From positions 1 to 20,674 of the forward strand of contig JAEYZD010000040.1 in assembly GCA_023430725.1 (NCBI GenBank): a stretch of 20,674 bases of DNA, given 5' to 3'. The notes under the pieces were generated by a model, which was not told the DNA's origin, did no database searches, and saw only the letters and a list, made by a program, of their open reading frames with translations. The translations under genes and the position numbers were made by a program. This document shows positions 1-6,993 of this stretch, piece after piece. Numbering within the stretch: position 1 is the stretch's first letter; every line of letters begins with the position of its first letter. Origin of the DNA: Bacteroidota bacterium. GTDB lineage: Bacteria; Bacteroidota; Bacteroidia; Bacteroidales; VadinHA17.

Positions 1-306
1 CTCCATTGACAGCTCAACGAGTCCGGCTACGGTACCGTTTTCGTACCAGGGTGCCTGGTAGATCATCTTTTTGATTCCGTTTTTTTCGATAGTGTAGCAG
101 TTGGCTATACCTGATGCGAGGATCTGCAGGATTTTTTGCCATGATTCAGGTTTGTGACAGCCAATGAGGCTGGAACCCACAAGTGATTTGCCGCCTTCCC
201 TGCCGAAGGTGGATGCGGATTTGCCGTTCATATACACAATCTTACCAGAACTGTCAGATACTGTTATTGCCACTCCCAGTTCCTCAGCCCAGTTGATGCC
301 GTCCAT
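1..306 (-). CDS. PAS-domain protein, 3' end cut by window edge
   Basis: The reverse strand is open from an ATG at 306 to the window edge (102 codons, no stop). The product starts MDGINWAEELGVAITVSDSS and has the PAS-fold pattern: a first strand pair with an asparagine turn (VYMNGKS), a G-x-S-L-x-G-CHKP segment near residues 50-57, then IEKNGIKKMIYQAPWYENG, resembling the closing PAS strands. PAS domains bind small ligands or cofactors and act as sensors; in Bacteroidota short PAS-only proteins of about 110-130 residues exist, and this may be one, but a kinase, cyclase or other output domain beyond the edge cannot be excluded. No signal peptide, so probably cytoplasmic. It is divergent from folP and has a perfect -7 promoter element 25 nt upstream. 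The ligand is unknown. Confidence 0.75.
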   Translation of the reverse strand, partial: MDGINWAEELGVAITVSDSSGKIVYMNGKSASTFGREGGKSLVGSSLIGCHKPESWQKILQILASGIANCYTIEKNGIKKMIYQAPWYENGTVAGLVELSME

Positions 307-331
307 ATTGAATTTTTTAGTTTACAGAAAG

Positions 332-361
332 CAAATATACTTAATTTGAGTGCAACGGAAA
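332..361 (-). promoter_or_regulatory. Bacteroidota-type promoter for the PAS gene
   Basis: On the minus strand TATATTTG (339 down to 332) matches the -7 consensus TAnnTTTG exactly. A near -33 element, TTTC (361-358; consensus TTTG), lies 18 nt upstream. Transcription would start around 324-326, leaving a leader of about 20 nt before the ATG at 306. The consensus is established for Bacteroides; its use here is inferred. Confidence 0.5.
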
Positions 362-421
362 GCACTTCCGGGTGGCATGAGTGCATCAATAACTATCTTT
401 GCCGTTGAAAAAAATAACTGG

Positions 422-1276
422 ATGAACATCAGTATCAGGGGGAGGCTTATGGACTTCTCAAGGCCTCGGGTAATGGGTATTATAAACATCACCGACGACT
501 CCTTTTATGCCGGCAGCCGCCACACGGCGGGGGAGGAGATTCTTGCCACGGCGGGTCGTATGCTTGATGAAGGAGCGGATATTCTCGACATAGGAGGTTG
601 TTCCACCCGTCCCGGTTCGGAAGAGGTGACGGAGCCGCTTGAGAGGGAACGGGTATGCAGTGCAGCACGGCTGATTCTGGGGAGGTATCCGGATGCTGTC
701 CTCTCAGTCGATACATACCGTTCTTCGGTGGCGGAGGCTGCGGTGACAGAAGCGGGGGCATCAATCATAAATGACATCTCGGGCGGGGAGATGGATGACC
801 GTATGTTCCCTCTGATTGCCCGGCTTAATATCCCATACATAATGATGCACATGCAGGGCACACCGCGTACGATGCAGGTTAACCCGGCCTATGCTGATGT
901 TGTGTCTGACATACTTCAGTGGTTCGGGAAGAGGCTGGCACTGCTCAGGGCGGCAGGAGTGAAGGACGTTATCCTCGATCCTGGCTTCGGCTTCGGCAAG
1001 AATTCAGATCACAACTTCGAGATGCTGAGAAGGTTTTCAGAGTTTCGCGTTGCGGGAGCTCCCCTGCTGGCAGGGCTTTCACGCAAGTCAATGATCTGGA
1101 AGACGCTGGGAATCACCCCTGACGGGGCCCTTAACGGTACAACAGCGCTCAACATGACAGCGCTGGTTAACGGAGCATCTGTCCTTCGGGTGCATGACGT
1201 ACGCGAAGCAAGGGAGGTTGTAACTCTTTTTGAAAAGATTTACCCTGCTGGCAGCCTTTTGGATCATTATTCTTAA
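422..1276 (+). CDS. folP: Dihydropteroate synthase
   Basis: Condenses p-aminobenzoate with 6-hydroxymethyl-dihydropterin diphosphate to give dihydropteroate in cytoplasmic folate synthesis; target of sulfonamides. From ATG 422 the product is 284 residues, normal for the family. Visible signatures are the pterin-binding start VMGIINITDDSFYAGSR (about 17-33), DIGGCSTRPGS (56-66), DTYR, NDISGG, DPGFGFGK (186-193), SRKS (220-223) and the C-terminal RVHD (256-259). The usual NxTPDSF loop reads NITDDSF, an Asp in place of Pro. The frame is open further upstream, with a GTG at 350 and an ATG at 377 (15 extra residues); I chose 422 because family members begin just before the first strand (MNISIRGRLMDFS), but 377 is possible. 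cdaA follows after 26 nt, so the two are probably cotranscribed. Confidence 0.95.
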   Translation: MNISIRGRLMDFSRPRVMGIINITDDSFYAGSRHTAGEEILATAGRMLDEGADILDIGGCSTRPGSEEVTEPLERERVCSAARLILGRYPDAVLSVDTYRSSVAEAAVTEAGASIINDISGGEMDDRMFPLIARLNIPYIMMHMQGTPRTMQVNPAYADVVSDILQWFGKRLALLRAAGVKDVILDPGFGFGKNSDHNFEMLRRFSEFRVAGAPLLAGLSRKSMIWKTLGITPDGALNGTTALNMTALVNGASVLRVHDVREAREVVTLFEKIYPAGSLLDHYS

Positions 1277-1302
1277 ATTTGCCCGTCACTGCACGCACAG
1301 AT

Positions 1303-2073
1303 ATGCTTGAATTCACCGTCCTCGATATCATAGACATTTTCATGGTAGCAATTATTTTCTACCAGTTATACCGTCTTATAAGGGGCACGGCGGCTTTCAG
1401 CATCTTTCTGGGCATCTTCTTCGTCTATCTCTTCTGGCTTGTGGTCAAAGCTCTGAATATGGAGCTTATAAGCGCCATAATTGGACAGGTCATAGGGGTA
1501 GGCGTCATTGCGCTCATTATAGTGTTTCAGCAGGAGATACGCCGGTTTCTGCTGGCCATCGGCAACAGGTACATGAGTCGCAACAGGTTCTCCTTTGACC
1601 GGTATTTTCCCTCAGGAGGTGTGGACCAGACTGCAAGCCAGATTGTTGAAGAGATCGTTCACGCCGTTGAGTCAATGGCCCAGTCACGTACCGGCGCTCT
1701 GATTGCCGTAGGCCGCACAAGCCTTCTGGATATATACTCTGACGGTGGTGAACTGATGAATGCCCTTGTGACGGACGAGTTGCTTAAGACGATTTTTTAC
1801 AAGGGTTCACCGCTTCATGACGGGGCTGTCCTGATACAGAACGGTAAGATATTTGCCGCTCGTTGTCCCTTGCCGTCGACGGACCAGTCAGGCCTCCCGG
1901 CACGGTTCGGGATGCGTCACCGGGCAGGAATAGGGCTTACTGAGCAGACTGATGCAGTTGTTATCATAGTTTCAGAAGAGCGAGGCAGAATCTCCGTCGC
2001 GGATGCGGGAAAGATACAGGAGGATGTGACTCCCAACGAGCTCAGGCAGCTGCTGCTCACACTGCGGATCTGA
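1303..2073 (+). CDS. cdaA: Diadenylate cyclase, membrane-anchored CdaA type
   Basis: Makes cyclic di-AMP from two ATP. From ATG 1303 the product has 256 residues: about three transmembrane helices in the first 80, a short linker, then the DAC domain with both catalytic motifs, DGA in SPLHDGAVLI (173-175) and RHR in GMRHRAGIGLTE (205-207). This is the CdaA/DacA architecture rather than the DNA-scanning DisA type. The frame is open back to a TTG at 1279, but MLEFTVLDIIDI matches the usual CdaA N-terminus. It lies 26 nt after folP, a pairing I recall as common in Bacteroidota; in Firmicutes cdaA usually sits with cdaR and glmM instead. No CdaR-like regulator is visible here. It converges on the lipoprotein gene with only 14 nt between stops. 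Its likely roles, inferred from the family, are osmotic, potassium and cell-wall homeostasis. Confidence 0.95.
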   Translation: MLEFTVLDIIDIFMVAIIFYQLYRLIRGTAAFSIFLGIFFVYLFWLVVKALNMELISAIIGQVIGVGVIALIIVFQQEIRRFLLAIGNRYMSRNRFSFDRYFPSGGVDQTASQIVEEIVHAVESMAQSRTGALIAVGRTSLLDIYSDGGELMNALVTDELLKTIFYKGSPLHDGAVLIQNGKIFAARCPLPSTDQSGLPARFGMRHRAGIGLTEQTDAVVIIVSEERGRISVADAGKIQEDVTPNELRQLLLTLRI

Positions 2074-2087
2074 TCCTCGCTGTACCT

Positions 2088-2507
2088 CTAATTATACCTG
2101 AGTCTCAGGTCCAGTAGATTGTCATAAACATACCAGCATGGCTCCTCACAGGTTGTCTCGTCATACCGAACTTTTGGGCAGGCTGATGCCACTGCAGCAT
2201 ATTTCTGCCCGTCATAGGTGTACTCAAGCATGGCTGAATAATCCTTGTAGAGAATTGCGTAAAAATCAATGTAGGAGTACGGGTCTGTGATGTGGAACTT
2301 CTCAATCACAACACTGTCACCGATGTTGCCATCATACAGTGTTACCACAGGGTTTATCGGAACGAACTCCTCGTTCCTGAATCTTATTTTCAGCACAACA
2401 TTGTAATCACTGCTTGTGTAGCACTCGTCGCAATCGGTAAGATACCCCTCCTCGCATGAAAAGAGGAGCAGGAAAAGAGTTGCCAGCAATATGCTAGTTC
2501 TGCTCAT
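2088..2507 (-). CDS. Small predicted lipoprotein, unknown function
   Basis: 139 residues. The N-terminus MSRTSILLATLFLLLFSCEE is a lipoprotein signal: a hydrophobic core ending in the lipobox LFSC, so Cys18 would be lipidated. The mature part holds four more cysteines, two in LTDCDECY and two near the C-terminus (SACPK, TTCEEPCWYV has a pair), which could form disulfides outside the cytoplasm, and many Asp/Tyr residues with alternating hydrophobicity suggestive of a beta-sandwich. I do not recognise a family. Its start overlaps the end of the ankyrin gene by 14 nt on the same strand, so the two are probably translated from one message and may work together at the outer membrane. Confidence 0.8.
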   Translation of the reverse strand: MSRTSILLATLFLLLFSCEEGYLTDCDECYTSSDYNVVLKIRFRNEEFVPINPVVTLYDGNIGDSVVIEKFHITDPYSYIDFYAILYKDYSAMLEYTYDGQKYAAVASACPKVRYDETTCEEPCWYVYDNLLDLRLRYN

Positions 2508-4002
2508 AGTTGTAAAGTCTGACTTTTTTAAAGCTGAAACTGCCTGTGGTGCGTGTCAGCGCATAGTGAGCCCTGACTGTAAACCATACCGGGCCGGCTT
2601 TATGGAACGGCAGTTTCATGTACATAATGCCGGCGCTGGCGCCCAGGCTGCGCATTGTGACTTTCAGATCGGCAGACGGAAGAATTACGAATCTGTTTTC
2701 CGGTCTCTCTTCCGTCCCCTGGTAAAGAGAGTGGAACATGTACCCGGCAGAGAGGGATGGTACGATCATCCATCTTGCATCATTCAACGGACTGCTGATC
2801 AGGTACTCCCTGAATATGCCGGCATGGATCAGGGTTGATTTGACGCTGTACTGGTAAATGACATCGTTGTTGCCTGTGACCAGTATTCTCTGATTGAGAG
2901 GATTCGCAGCAGCGCCGAGTGTTATCCCTGCCCTTATTGCGGGGTCTGTAAGTGACAGTGAAGCGCCCGCCATCCCGTAATGACGGGTCAGCAGCCCTCC
3001 GGCAGAGAAGGAGAGAAGATCGAATGAGTGCATCCTCTTCCCCTGCAATCCTTTGTCACTCAGCAACTGAACGATCTCCCGGTTGCCGGTTTCTGAGGCG
3101 ATTGTCACTGGGTCCGCTCTTGTCCCGGAGGTATGGCCCCAGCGGGTTCCCCGGCCAAGCAGGAATTCAACAGACTCCTTTATGTTGGAGGCGGTGGCGC
3201 ATCCTAGAGCGTCAAGACCTTCATTGTTGACGGCATAGAGGTTGGCTCCTGCATCAGTCAGAAGCCGCATCATGAGTGTGTCTCCGTTCTGACTTGCCGC
3301 CATCAGGGGAGTGAATCCCTTTTTGTCTGCAGCATTTGGATCAGCTCCTGACTGCAGCAGGAGGTCCACAATATCATAGTAACCGAAGCAGACACCGGTC
3401 ATGAGCGGAGTATTGCCTTCATTATCCGGGATCTCTGTCCGGGCATCGTAATAAAGAAGCATGTCTGCCATCCCGAAGTTGCCGAGGGCGGCTGAGTGAT
3501 GCATCGGGGTGGAGTTCTGCCTGTCAGTATTGTCAGGATCAGCGCCGTAGCGTATGAGCTTCTCCGCTATCACTGGTAAATCGGCCCTTACGGCCACCAC
3601 AAGGGGTGTATTACCCCAGAAGTCTTTCTTTTCAGGGTCTGCCCCAAGCAGGAGAAGGATCTCCACAGCCTCCCACTTACCGGAGCTTACCGCATAATGG
3701 ATCGGTGCTTCCGTGCCACCTGCCCTGCTGTTGACGTCAGCACCCCTGACGAACAGCCTTATTATCTCGTTGCATGCACCCAGTGATGAAGCTATCAGCA
3801 GGTTCTTGTCATTGGCGGCGTAATCATTCTGAATGTAATCTGAAGTGTCTACCCACAGCGACTTCTCATTGTATTCCTCCAAAATAGCCTTGATCCGGCC
3901 GGTAATTGAATCAATGGAGATCGAATCGGTCTGCCCTCTGGCGGATGTCAGGGAGAACAGCAGGCTAACCAGTAAAAGAGATTTTTTCAATGCAGCTGTC
4001 AT
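2494..4002 (-). CDS. Exported ankyrin-repeat protein with C-terminal beta-barrel-like domain
   Basis: 502 residues. Residues 1-24 form a Sec signal peptide (MTAALKKSLLLVSLLFSL, cleavage near ARGQ). About residues 67-320 carry seven to eight ankyrin repeats; the clearest read GNTPLVVAVRADLPVIAEKL, NSTPMHHSAALGNFGMADML, GNTPLMTGVCFGYYDIVDLL and GFTPLMAASQNGDTLMMRLL, with GADP-type turns between them. The last two repeats are degenerate. Residues about 330-490 change character: no ankyrin pattern, alternating hydrophobic/polar strands rich in Gly, Tyr and Ser (for example WMIVPSLSAGYMFHSLYQG, LGASAGIMYMKLPF), as in small outer-membrane barrels, although the last residue is Asn rather than Phe. 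Ankyrin arrays bind proteins, so a periplasmic interaction surface attached to an outer-membrane domain is inferred. The ATG at 4002 is the only start in frame. The lipoprotein gene overlaps its end. Confidence 0.85.
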   Translation of the reverse strand: MTAALKKSLLLVSLLFSLTSARGQTDSISIDSITGRIKAILEEYNEKSLWVDTSDYIQNDYAANDKNLLIASSLGACNEIIRLFVRGADVNSRAGGTEAPIHYAVSSGKWEAVEILLLLGADPEKKDFWGNTPLVVAVRADLPVIAEKLIRYGADPDNTDRQNSTPMHHSAALGNFGMADMLLYYDARTEIPDNEGNTPLMTGVCFGYYDIVDLLLQSGADPNAADKKGFTPLMAASQNGDTLMMRLLTDAGANLYAVNNEGLDALGCATASNIKESVEFLLGRGTRWGHTSGTRADPVTIASETGNREIVQLLSDKGLQGKRMHSFDLLSFSAGGLLTRHYGMAGASLSLTDPAIRAGITLGAAANPLNQRILVTGNNDVIYQYSVKSTLIHAGIFREYLISSPLNDARWMIVPSLSAGYMFHSLYQGTEERPENRFVILPSADLKVTMRSLGASAGIMYMKLPFHKAGPVWFTVRAHYALTRTTGSFSFKKVRLYNYEQN

Positions 4003-4007
4003 ACATA

Positions 4008-4015
4008 CAAAATTA
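4008..4015 (-). promoter_or_regulatory. Possible -7 element upstream of the ankyrin gene
   Basis: TAATTTTG on the minus strand matches TAnnTTTG exactly, five nt before the ATG at 4002. No TTTG is found at the -33 distance. If used, transcription would begin at or within a few nt of the start codon, giving a leaderless message; otherwise it is a chance match in an A/T-rich gap. Confidence 0.3.
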
Positions 4016-4125
4016 TGTTCTGTTTGCTTACCTGCCTATTTTGTTGATATTTTTTTTTACCGGTTGACAAAAATGGACCTGTAATTGGCAACATAGAGTA
4101 TAATATCCTAATTTTACCGCCGTTT

Positions 4126-4133
4126 TATTTTTG
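4126..4133 (+). promoter_or_regulatory. Possible -7 element upstream of the serine hydrolase gene
   Basis: TATTTTTG matches TAnnTTTG exactly and ends 9 nt before the ATG at 4143. No -33 TTTG is seen 18-21 nt upstream. If real, it argues against translation from the TTG at 4131, which lies inside the element. Confidence 0.35.
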
Positions 4134-4142
4134 AAGTACCAG

Positions 4143-5441
4143 ATGAATCTGCCGGCAAAACCAATGCGAATCCTTGTTATAGTATTTCTTGTACTGTTTT
4201 TTCTTGTGCCAAAGGTTGGCACTGAACGTGTTTCAATCATCGGGGGCAACTATGTGCCTGCCCATTTGCGCATTGATAACTCACTGACTGACCCCAGGGC
4301 GTTTGAGAGTGCGGAGAAGGGGATTGAATGGTTTATGAAAAACTGGAGCATCAAGGGGGCATCGGTTGCAGTCGCAAAGGAAGGTAAACTCTTGTATGCG
4401 CGGGGTTTCGGCTATGCCTCTCTTCCTGATTCCCTTCCGGTTGAGCCGTATCATCGATTCCGTGTTGCCAGCGTTTCCAAGCTGATCACAGCGGTTGCGA
4501 TAATGAAGCTTCAGGAAGAGGGCAGGCTGACAGTCACCGAAAAGGTTTTCGGTCCGGGTGCAATACTTGATGATACTCTCTTTGCCCACCCGAAGGACAG
4601 GCGTGTATTTGACATTACGGTAGGTCATCTTTTGGCTCATGAGGGAGGCTGGTCACAGCGTTACGGCGACCAGATGTTCATGCCCGAGGTGATTGCCCGC
4701 ACGATGGATGTGCCCATGCCCGTGGACCTTAAGACAATAATCAGGTTTGCCCTCAGCAAGAACCTGCATTTCACGCCCGGCACGGGGCAGTCATACAGCA
4801 ACCTGGGCTACAGCATTCTTGGTCTTGTAATTGAGGAAGCCTCCGGGATGGACTATGAGACATACTGCCGCAGGAAGATACTTGAACCACTCGGTATCTT
4901 TGACATGTCTCTGGGGCGTAACCTGCCGGAAGATGCGCTTCCTCTTGAGGTCTCGTATTATGAGGTGGATAATGCACCTCTCAGGCCGTCGGTTTACGGT
5001 ACTGGGGAGATGGTCCCGGCAAGCAGGGGAGGGAATGATATTGAGACCCTGGGTGCAGCAGGAGGGTGGGTTGCAACAGCGCCGGACCTTATGAGGCTTT
5101 TGCTGGCTGTTGATGGCTTTGAGGAGCCGAAAGACATTCTTTTGCCTGAGAGCATCGAATTCATGACGGATGTCTATAACGGATTTGCCCCGGTAGGATG
5201 GAGAGCCACGATGCCCAACGGCACCTGGTGGCGCACAGGTTCCTTTTCGGGTACCACGGCCATGCTGAAAAGGATGCCGGACGGCACAGCCTGGGTTGTG
5301 CTGATGAACAGCAGCGCATGGAACGGCCCCGAACTGACGTCCGACGTTGACCAGATGATGGCCAGGTTCCTGCAGCGGATCAACGAATGGCCTGAAACAG
5401 ACCTTTTCAGTTATTCGGCACCGGTGCCGCTCCGATTCTGA
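4143..5441 (+). CDS. Exported serine hydrolase, class C beta-lactamase fold
   Basis: About 432 residues. An uncleaved or Sec-type hydrophobic N-terminus (RILVIVFLVLFFLVP) directs it out of the cytoplasm. The three active-site motifs of the beta-lactamase/transpeptidase-like family are present: SVSK (SxxK, residues 110-113, nucleophile Ser110), YSN (218-220) and RTG (364-366, in place of KTG). The family includes class C beta-lactamases, D-alanyl carboxypeptidases, esterases and peptidases; the sequence does not say which substrate this one uses, and RTG plus the distance between motifs fits the broad 'serine hydrolase' group better than a true AmpC. ATG 4143 is preferred over the TTG at 4131; ATG 4164 (MRILVIVF) is also plausible. 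The SRAP gene follows after 36 nt on the same strand, but no functional link is evident. Confidence 0.88.
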   Translation: MNLPAKPMRILVIVFLVLFFLVPKVGTERVSIIGGNYVPAHLRIDNSLTDPRAFESAEKGIEWFMKNWSIKGASVAVAKEGKLLYARGFGYASLPDSLPVEPYHRFRVASVSKLITAVAIMKLQEEGRLTVTEKVFGPGAILDDTLFAHPKDRRVFDITVGHLLAHEGGWSQRYGDQMFMPEVIARTMDVPMPVDLKTIIRFALSKNLHFTPGTGQSYSNLGYSILGLVIEEASGMDYETYCRRKILEPLGIFDMSLGRNLPEDALPLEVSYYEVDNAPLRPSVYGTGEMVPASRGGNDIETLGAAGGWVATAPDLMRLLLAVDGFEEPKDILLPESIEFMTDVYNGFAPVGWRATMPNGTWWRTGSFSGTTAMLKRMPDGTAWVVLMNSSAWNGPELTSDVDQMMARFLQRINEWPETDLFSYSAPVPLRF

Positions 5442-5477
5442 GGCGCAGGGCGAAAATAAACCAGGAACAGCACTGCT

Positions 5478-6200
5478 GTGTGTTTTACAGTTAACCTTAA
5501 TATAGTAAAGGAAGAGCTCGAGGAGCGCTACGGACGGGAACTTATCGATCACGAAAAGTACCGGCCCAGTTTCTATTACCATGCCTACAGCCTGCCCTCG
5601 ATGCCTGTGGTCTGCTCAGACCGTGGTACAGGCATCCGGTTGTTCAGGTGGGGTCTGATTCCTTCCTGGGTTGGAGATGAGAGCGAGGCCAATGACATTA
5701 TGCTCAAGACCTTCAATGCCCGTTCCGAGACCATATCATCAAAGCCTGCCTTCAGGGATTCATTTGAATCACGGCGATGCCTGGTGCCTGTCCGGGGTTT
5801 CTTTGAATGGCAGCACCTGGGTGGCAGGAAGATCCCATGGTATATCACCCTCCGGGGAGAAGAGCTCTTTTCCCTGGCCGGTATATGGGATTCCTGGACG
5901 GTGCAGGGCGGCATGACCCTGAATACATTCTCAGTTGTAACAACCCGTGCAAACGCGCTGATGGAGGAGATACACAACACCAAAAAGCGGATGCCGGTGA
6001 TACTTCCCTCTGCAGCTGAAGGAATCTGGCTCAGGGAGGGTGTGTCCGTGGATTCACTGGCAGCACTGATGGAGCCTGTTGCCCCGGAGATGCTCGCGGC
6101 GCATACAGTCAGCCCGCTTATTACAAATACCCGCGCCGACCGCAACCGGCCTGAGCTCATCAAGCCGTACAACTATCCTGTACAGGGCTCGCTGTTCTGA
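5478..6200 (+). CDS. SRAP-domain abasic-site crosslinking protein (YedK/HMCES family)
   Basis: SRAP proteins shield abasic sites in single-stranded DNA by forming a thiazolidine crosslink through Cys2 after removal of Met1. This gene starts with GTG at 5478, and the second codon is TGT (Cys2), which fixes the start: any other start would lose the nucleophile. Family residues are retained in order: Cys2, Asn80 and Arg82 in FNARSET, Glu110 in RGFFEWQ, and His166 in IHNTKKRMPVIL. Length 240 is usual. The end, PYNYPVQGSLF, is typical of Bacteroidota members. It acts in the cytoplasm on damaged replication forks. It lies 36 nt after the exported serine hydrolase gene, perhaps cotranscribed, and converges with the TonB-like gene (6 nt between stops). 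I see no LexA-like operator in front of it. Confidence 0.93.
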   Translation: MCFTVNLNIVKEELEERYGRELIDHEKYRPSFYYHAYSLPSMPVVCSDRGTGIRLFRWGLIPSWVGDESEANDIMLKTFNARSETISSKPAFRDSFESRRCLVPVRGFFEWQHLGGRKIPWYITLRGEELFSLAGIWDSWTVQGGMTLNTFSVVTTRANALMEEIHNTKKRMPVILPSAAEGIWLREGVSVDSLAALMEPVAPEMLAAHTVSPLITNTRADRNRPELIKPYNYPVQGSLF

Positions 6201-6206
6201 AAAATC

Positions 6207-6947
6207 TCAGTTCTGTGATACAAAGACGAAGGTCAGGAAGCCTGCCTGTTTCTCGGGAGCGCTCTGGTCTGCATTGAACCTTGACTTGAAGGCATGTTCC
6301 ACTGCTGTCTCCGTCAGACATGGATCCTTTGTGCTTGAGAGTTTTGATGCAGGTTCTGCCTTGATTACATTTCCGCTGCGGTCAACAACTATGGCAAGCG
6401 TTATCTGGCCTGCCCCCTGACATTTGTAGATTGGCACCGGCAGGAAGACATGCTTGCGGTTTGCAAGATCGTAATAGATGCGCGTTGGTCCCCTGAAGGT
6501 CCCCTTCTCCTGCTGTTTTTCTTCCTTCTCGGCAACCTTCGGCGTTATCTCCTCCTTCGGGATTGCTATCTCCTCCATGCCGGCCTCTTCGGCAATCTTG
6601 CGGTCATCGATGAAATTCTTTTCGTTAAGCAGACCGCTCTTCACCAGCTCCTCCTTGACCATCTCCTCATATTCCTTCGGGTCTATATCCAGAGGCTTGT
6701 CCGCGAGGTTCTTGATTACGTTCACCATCTCTTCGGGACTGAGGTCCTGAAGCTGGTCCCTCTTTGCAAGCTCAATTGCCTTCTCCATCACAGGATCAGG
6801 CATCTCCTCCTCAATGGCCAGGATGATCTCGGCAGCGATCTCACGCTGCAGCGCCGAGATCTTCACAGACACGAAGATCACCGCCACAGTCAGGTGAATT
6901 ATGATTGTGGCCATTATGGCTGTGAATGTTATCTCAAACCTGTTCAT
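6207..6947 (-). CDS. TonB-like energy transducer
   Basis: 246 residues. A single transmembrane anchor at about 10-32 follows a short cytoplasmic start. Residues 45-150 are a highly charged Glu/Lys-rich spacer, probably helical, unlike the Pro-rich linker of classical TonB. Residues 165-246 resemble the TonB C-terminal domain: HVFLPVPIYKCQGAGQITLA, VVDRSGNVIKAEP, then a second-half helix and a final strand (FLTFVFVSQN). Cys176 and Cys210 probably form a disulfide within this domain. The protein would carry inner-membrane proton-motive energy to an outer-membrane receptor. It lies 46 nt downstream of the TonB-dependent receptor on the same strand, so it is probably that receptor's own partner. 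No exbB or exbD is in the window; they must come from elsewhere. Confidence 0.82.
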   Translation of the reverse strand: MNRFEITFTAIMATIIIHLTVAVIFVSVKISALQREIAAEIILAIEEEMPDPVMEKAIELAKRDQLQDLSPEEMVNVIKNLADKPLDIDPKEYEEMVKEELVKSGLLNEKNFIDDRKIAEEAGMEEIAIPKEEITPKVAEKEEKQQEKGTFRGPTRIYYDLANRKHVFLPVPIYKCQGAGQITLAIVVDRSGNVIKAEPASKLSSTKDPCLTETAVEHAFKSRFNADQSAPEKQAGFLTFVFVSQN

Positions 6948-6993
6948 CAGGGTACGAAATTAGAAATAATTGTCACTCTGACCCATTTATACG

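Noticed and set aside
350..421. N-terminal extension of folP from a GTG
   Set aside because: The extra 24 residues do not resemble family N-termini, and the start lies in the divergent promoter area; ATG 377 remains a weaker option.
2494..4002. Ankyrin protein as a toxin-immunity partner
   Set aside because: It has a Sec signal and a barrel-like C-terminus, and no toxin-type gene is next to it.
4131..4142. TTG start for the serine hydrolase
   Set aside because: It lies within a perfect -7 element, and ATG codons follow at 4143 and 4164.
4791..5582. 263-codon frame antisense to the serine hydrolase
   Set aside because: Its codons mirror a gene with all active-site motifs; the product is Cys/His/Pro-rich with no domain pattern.
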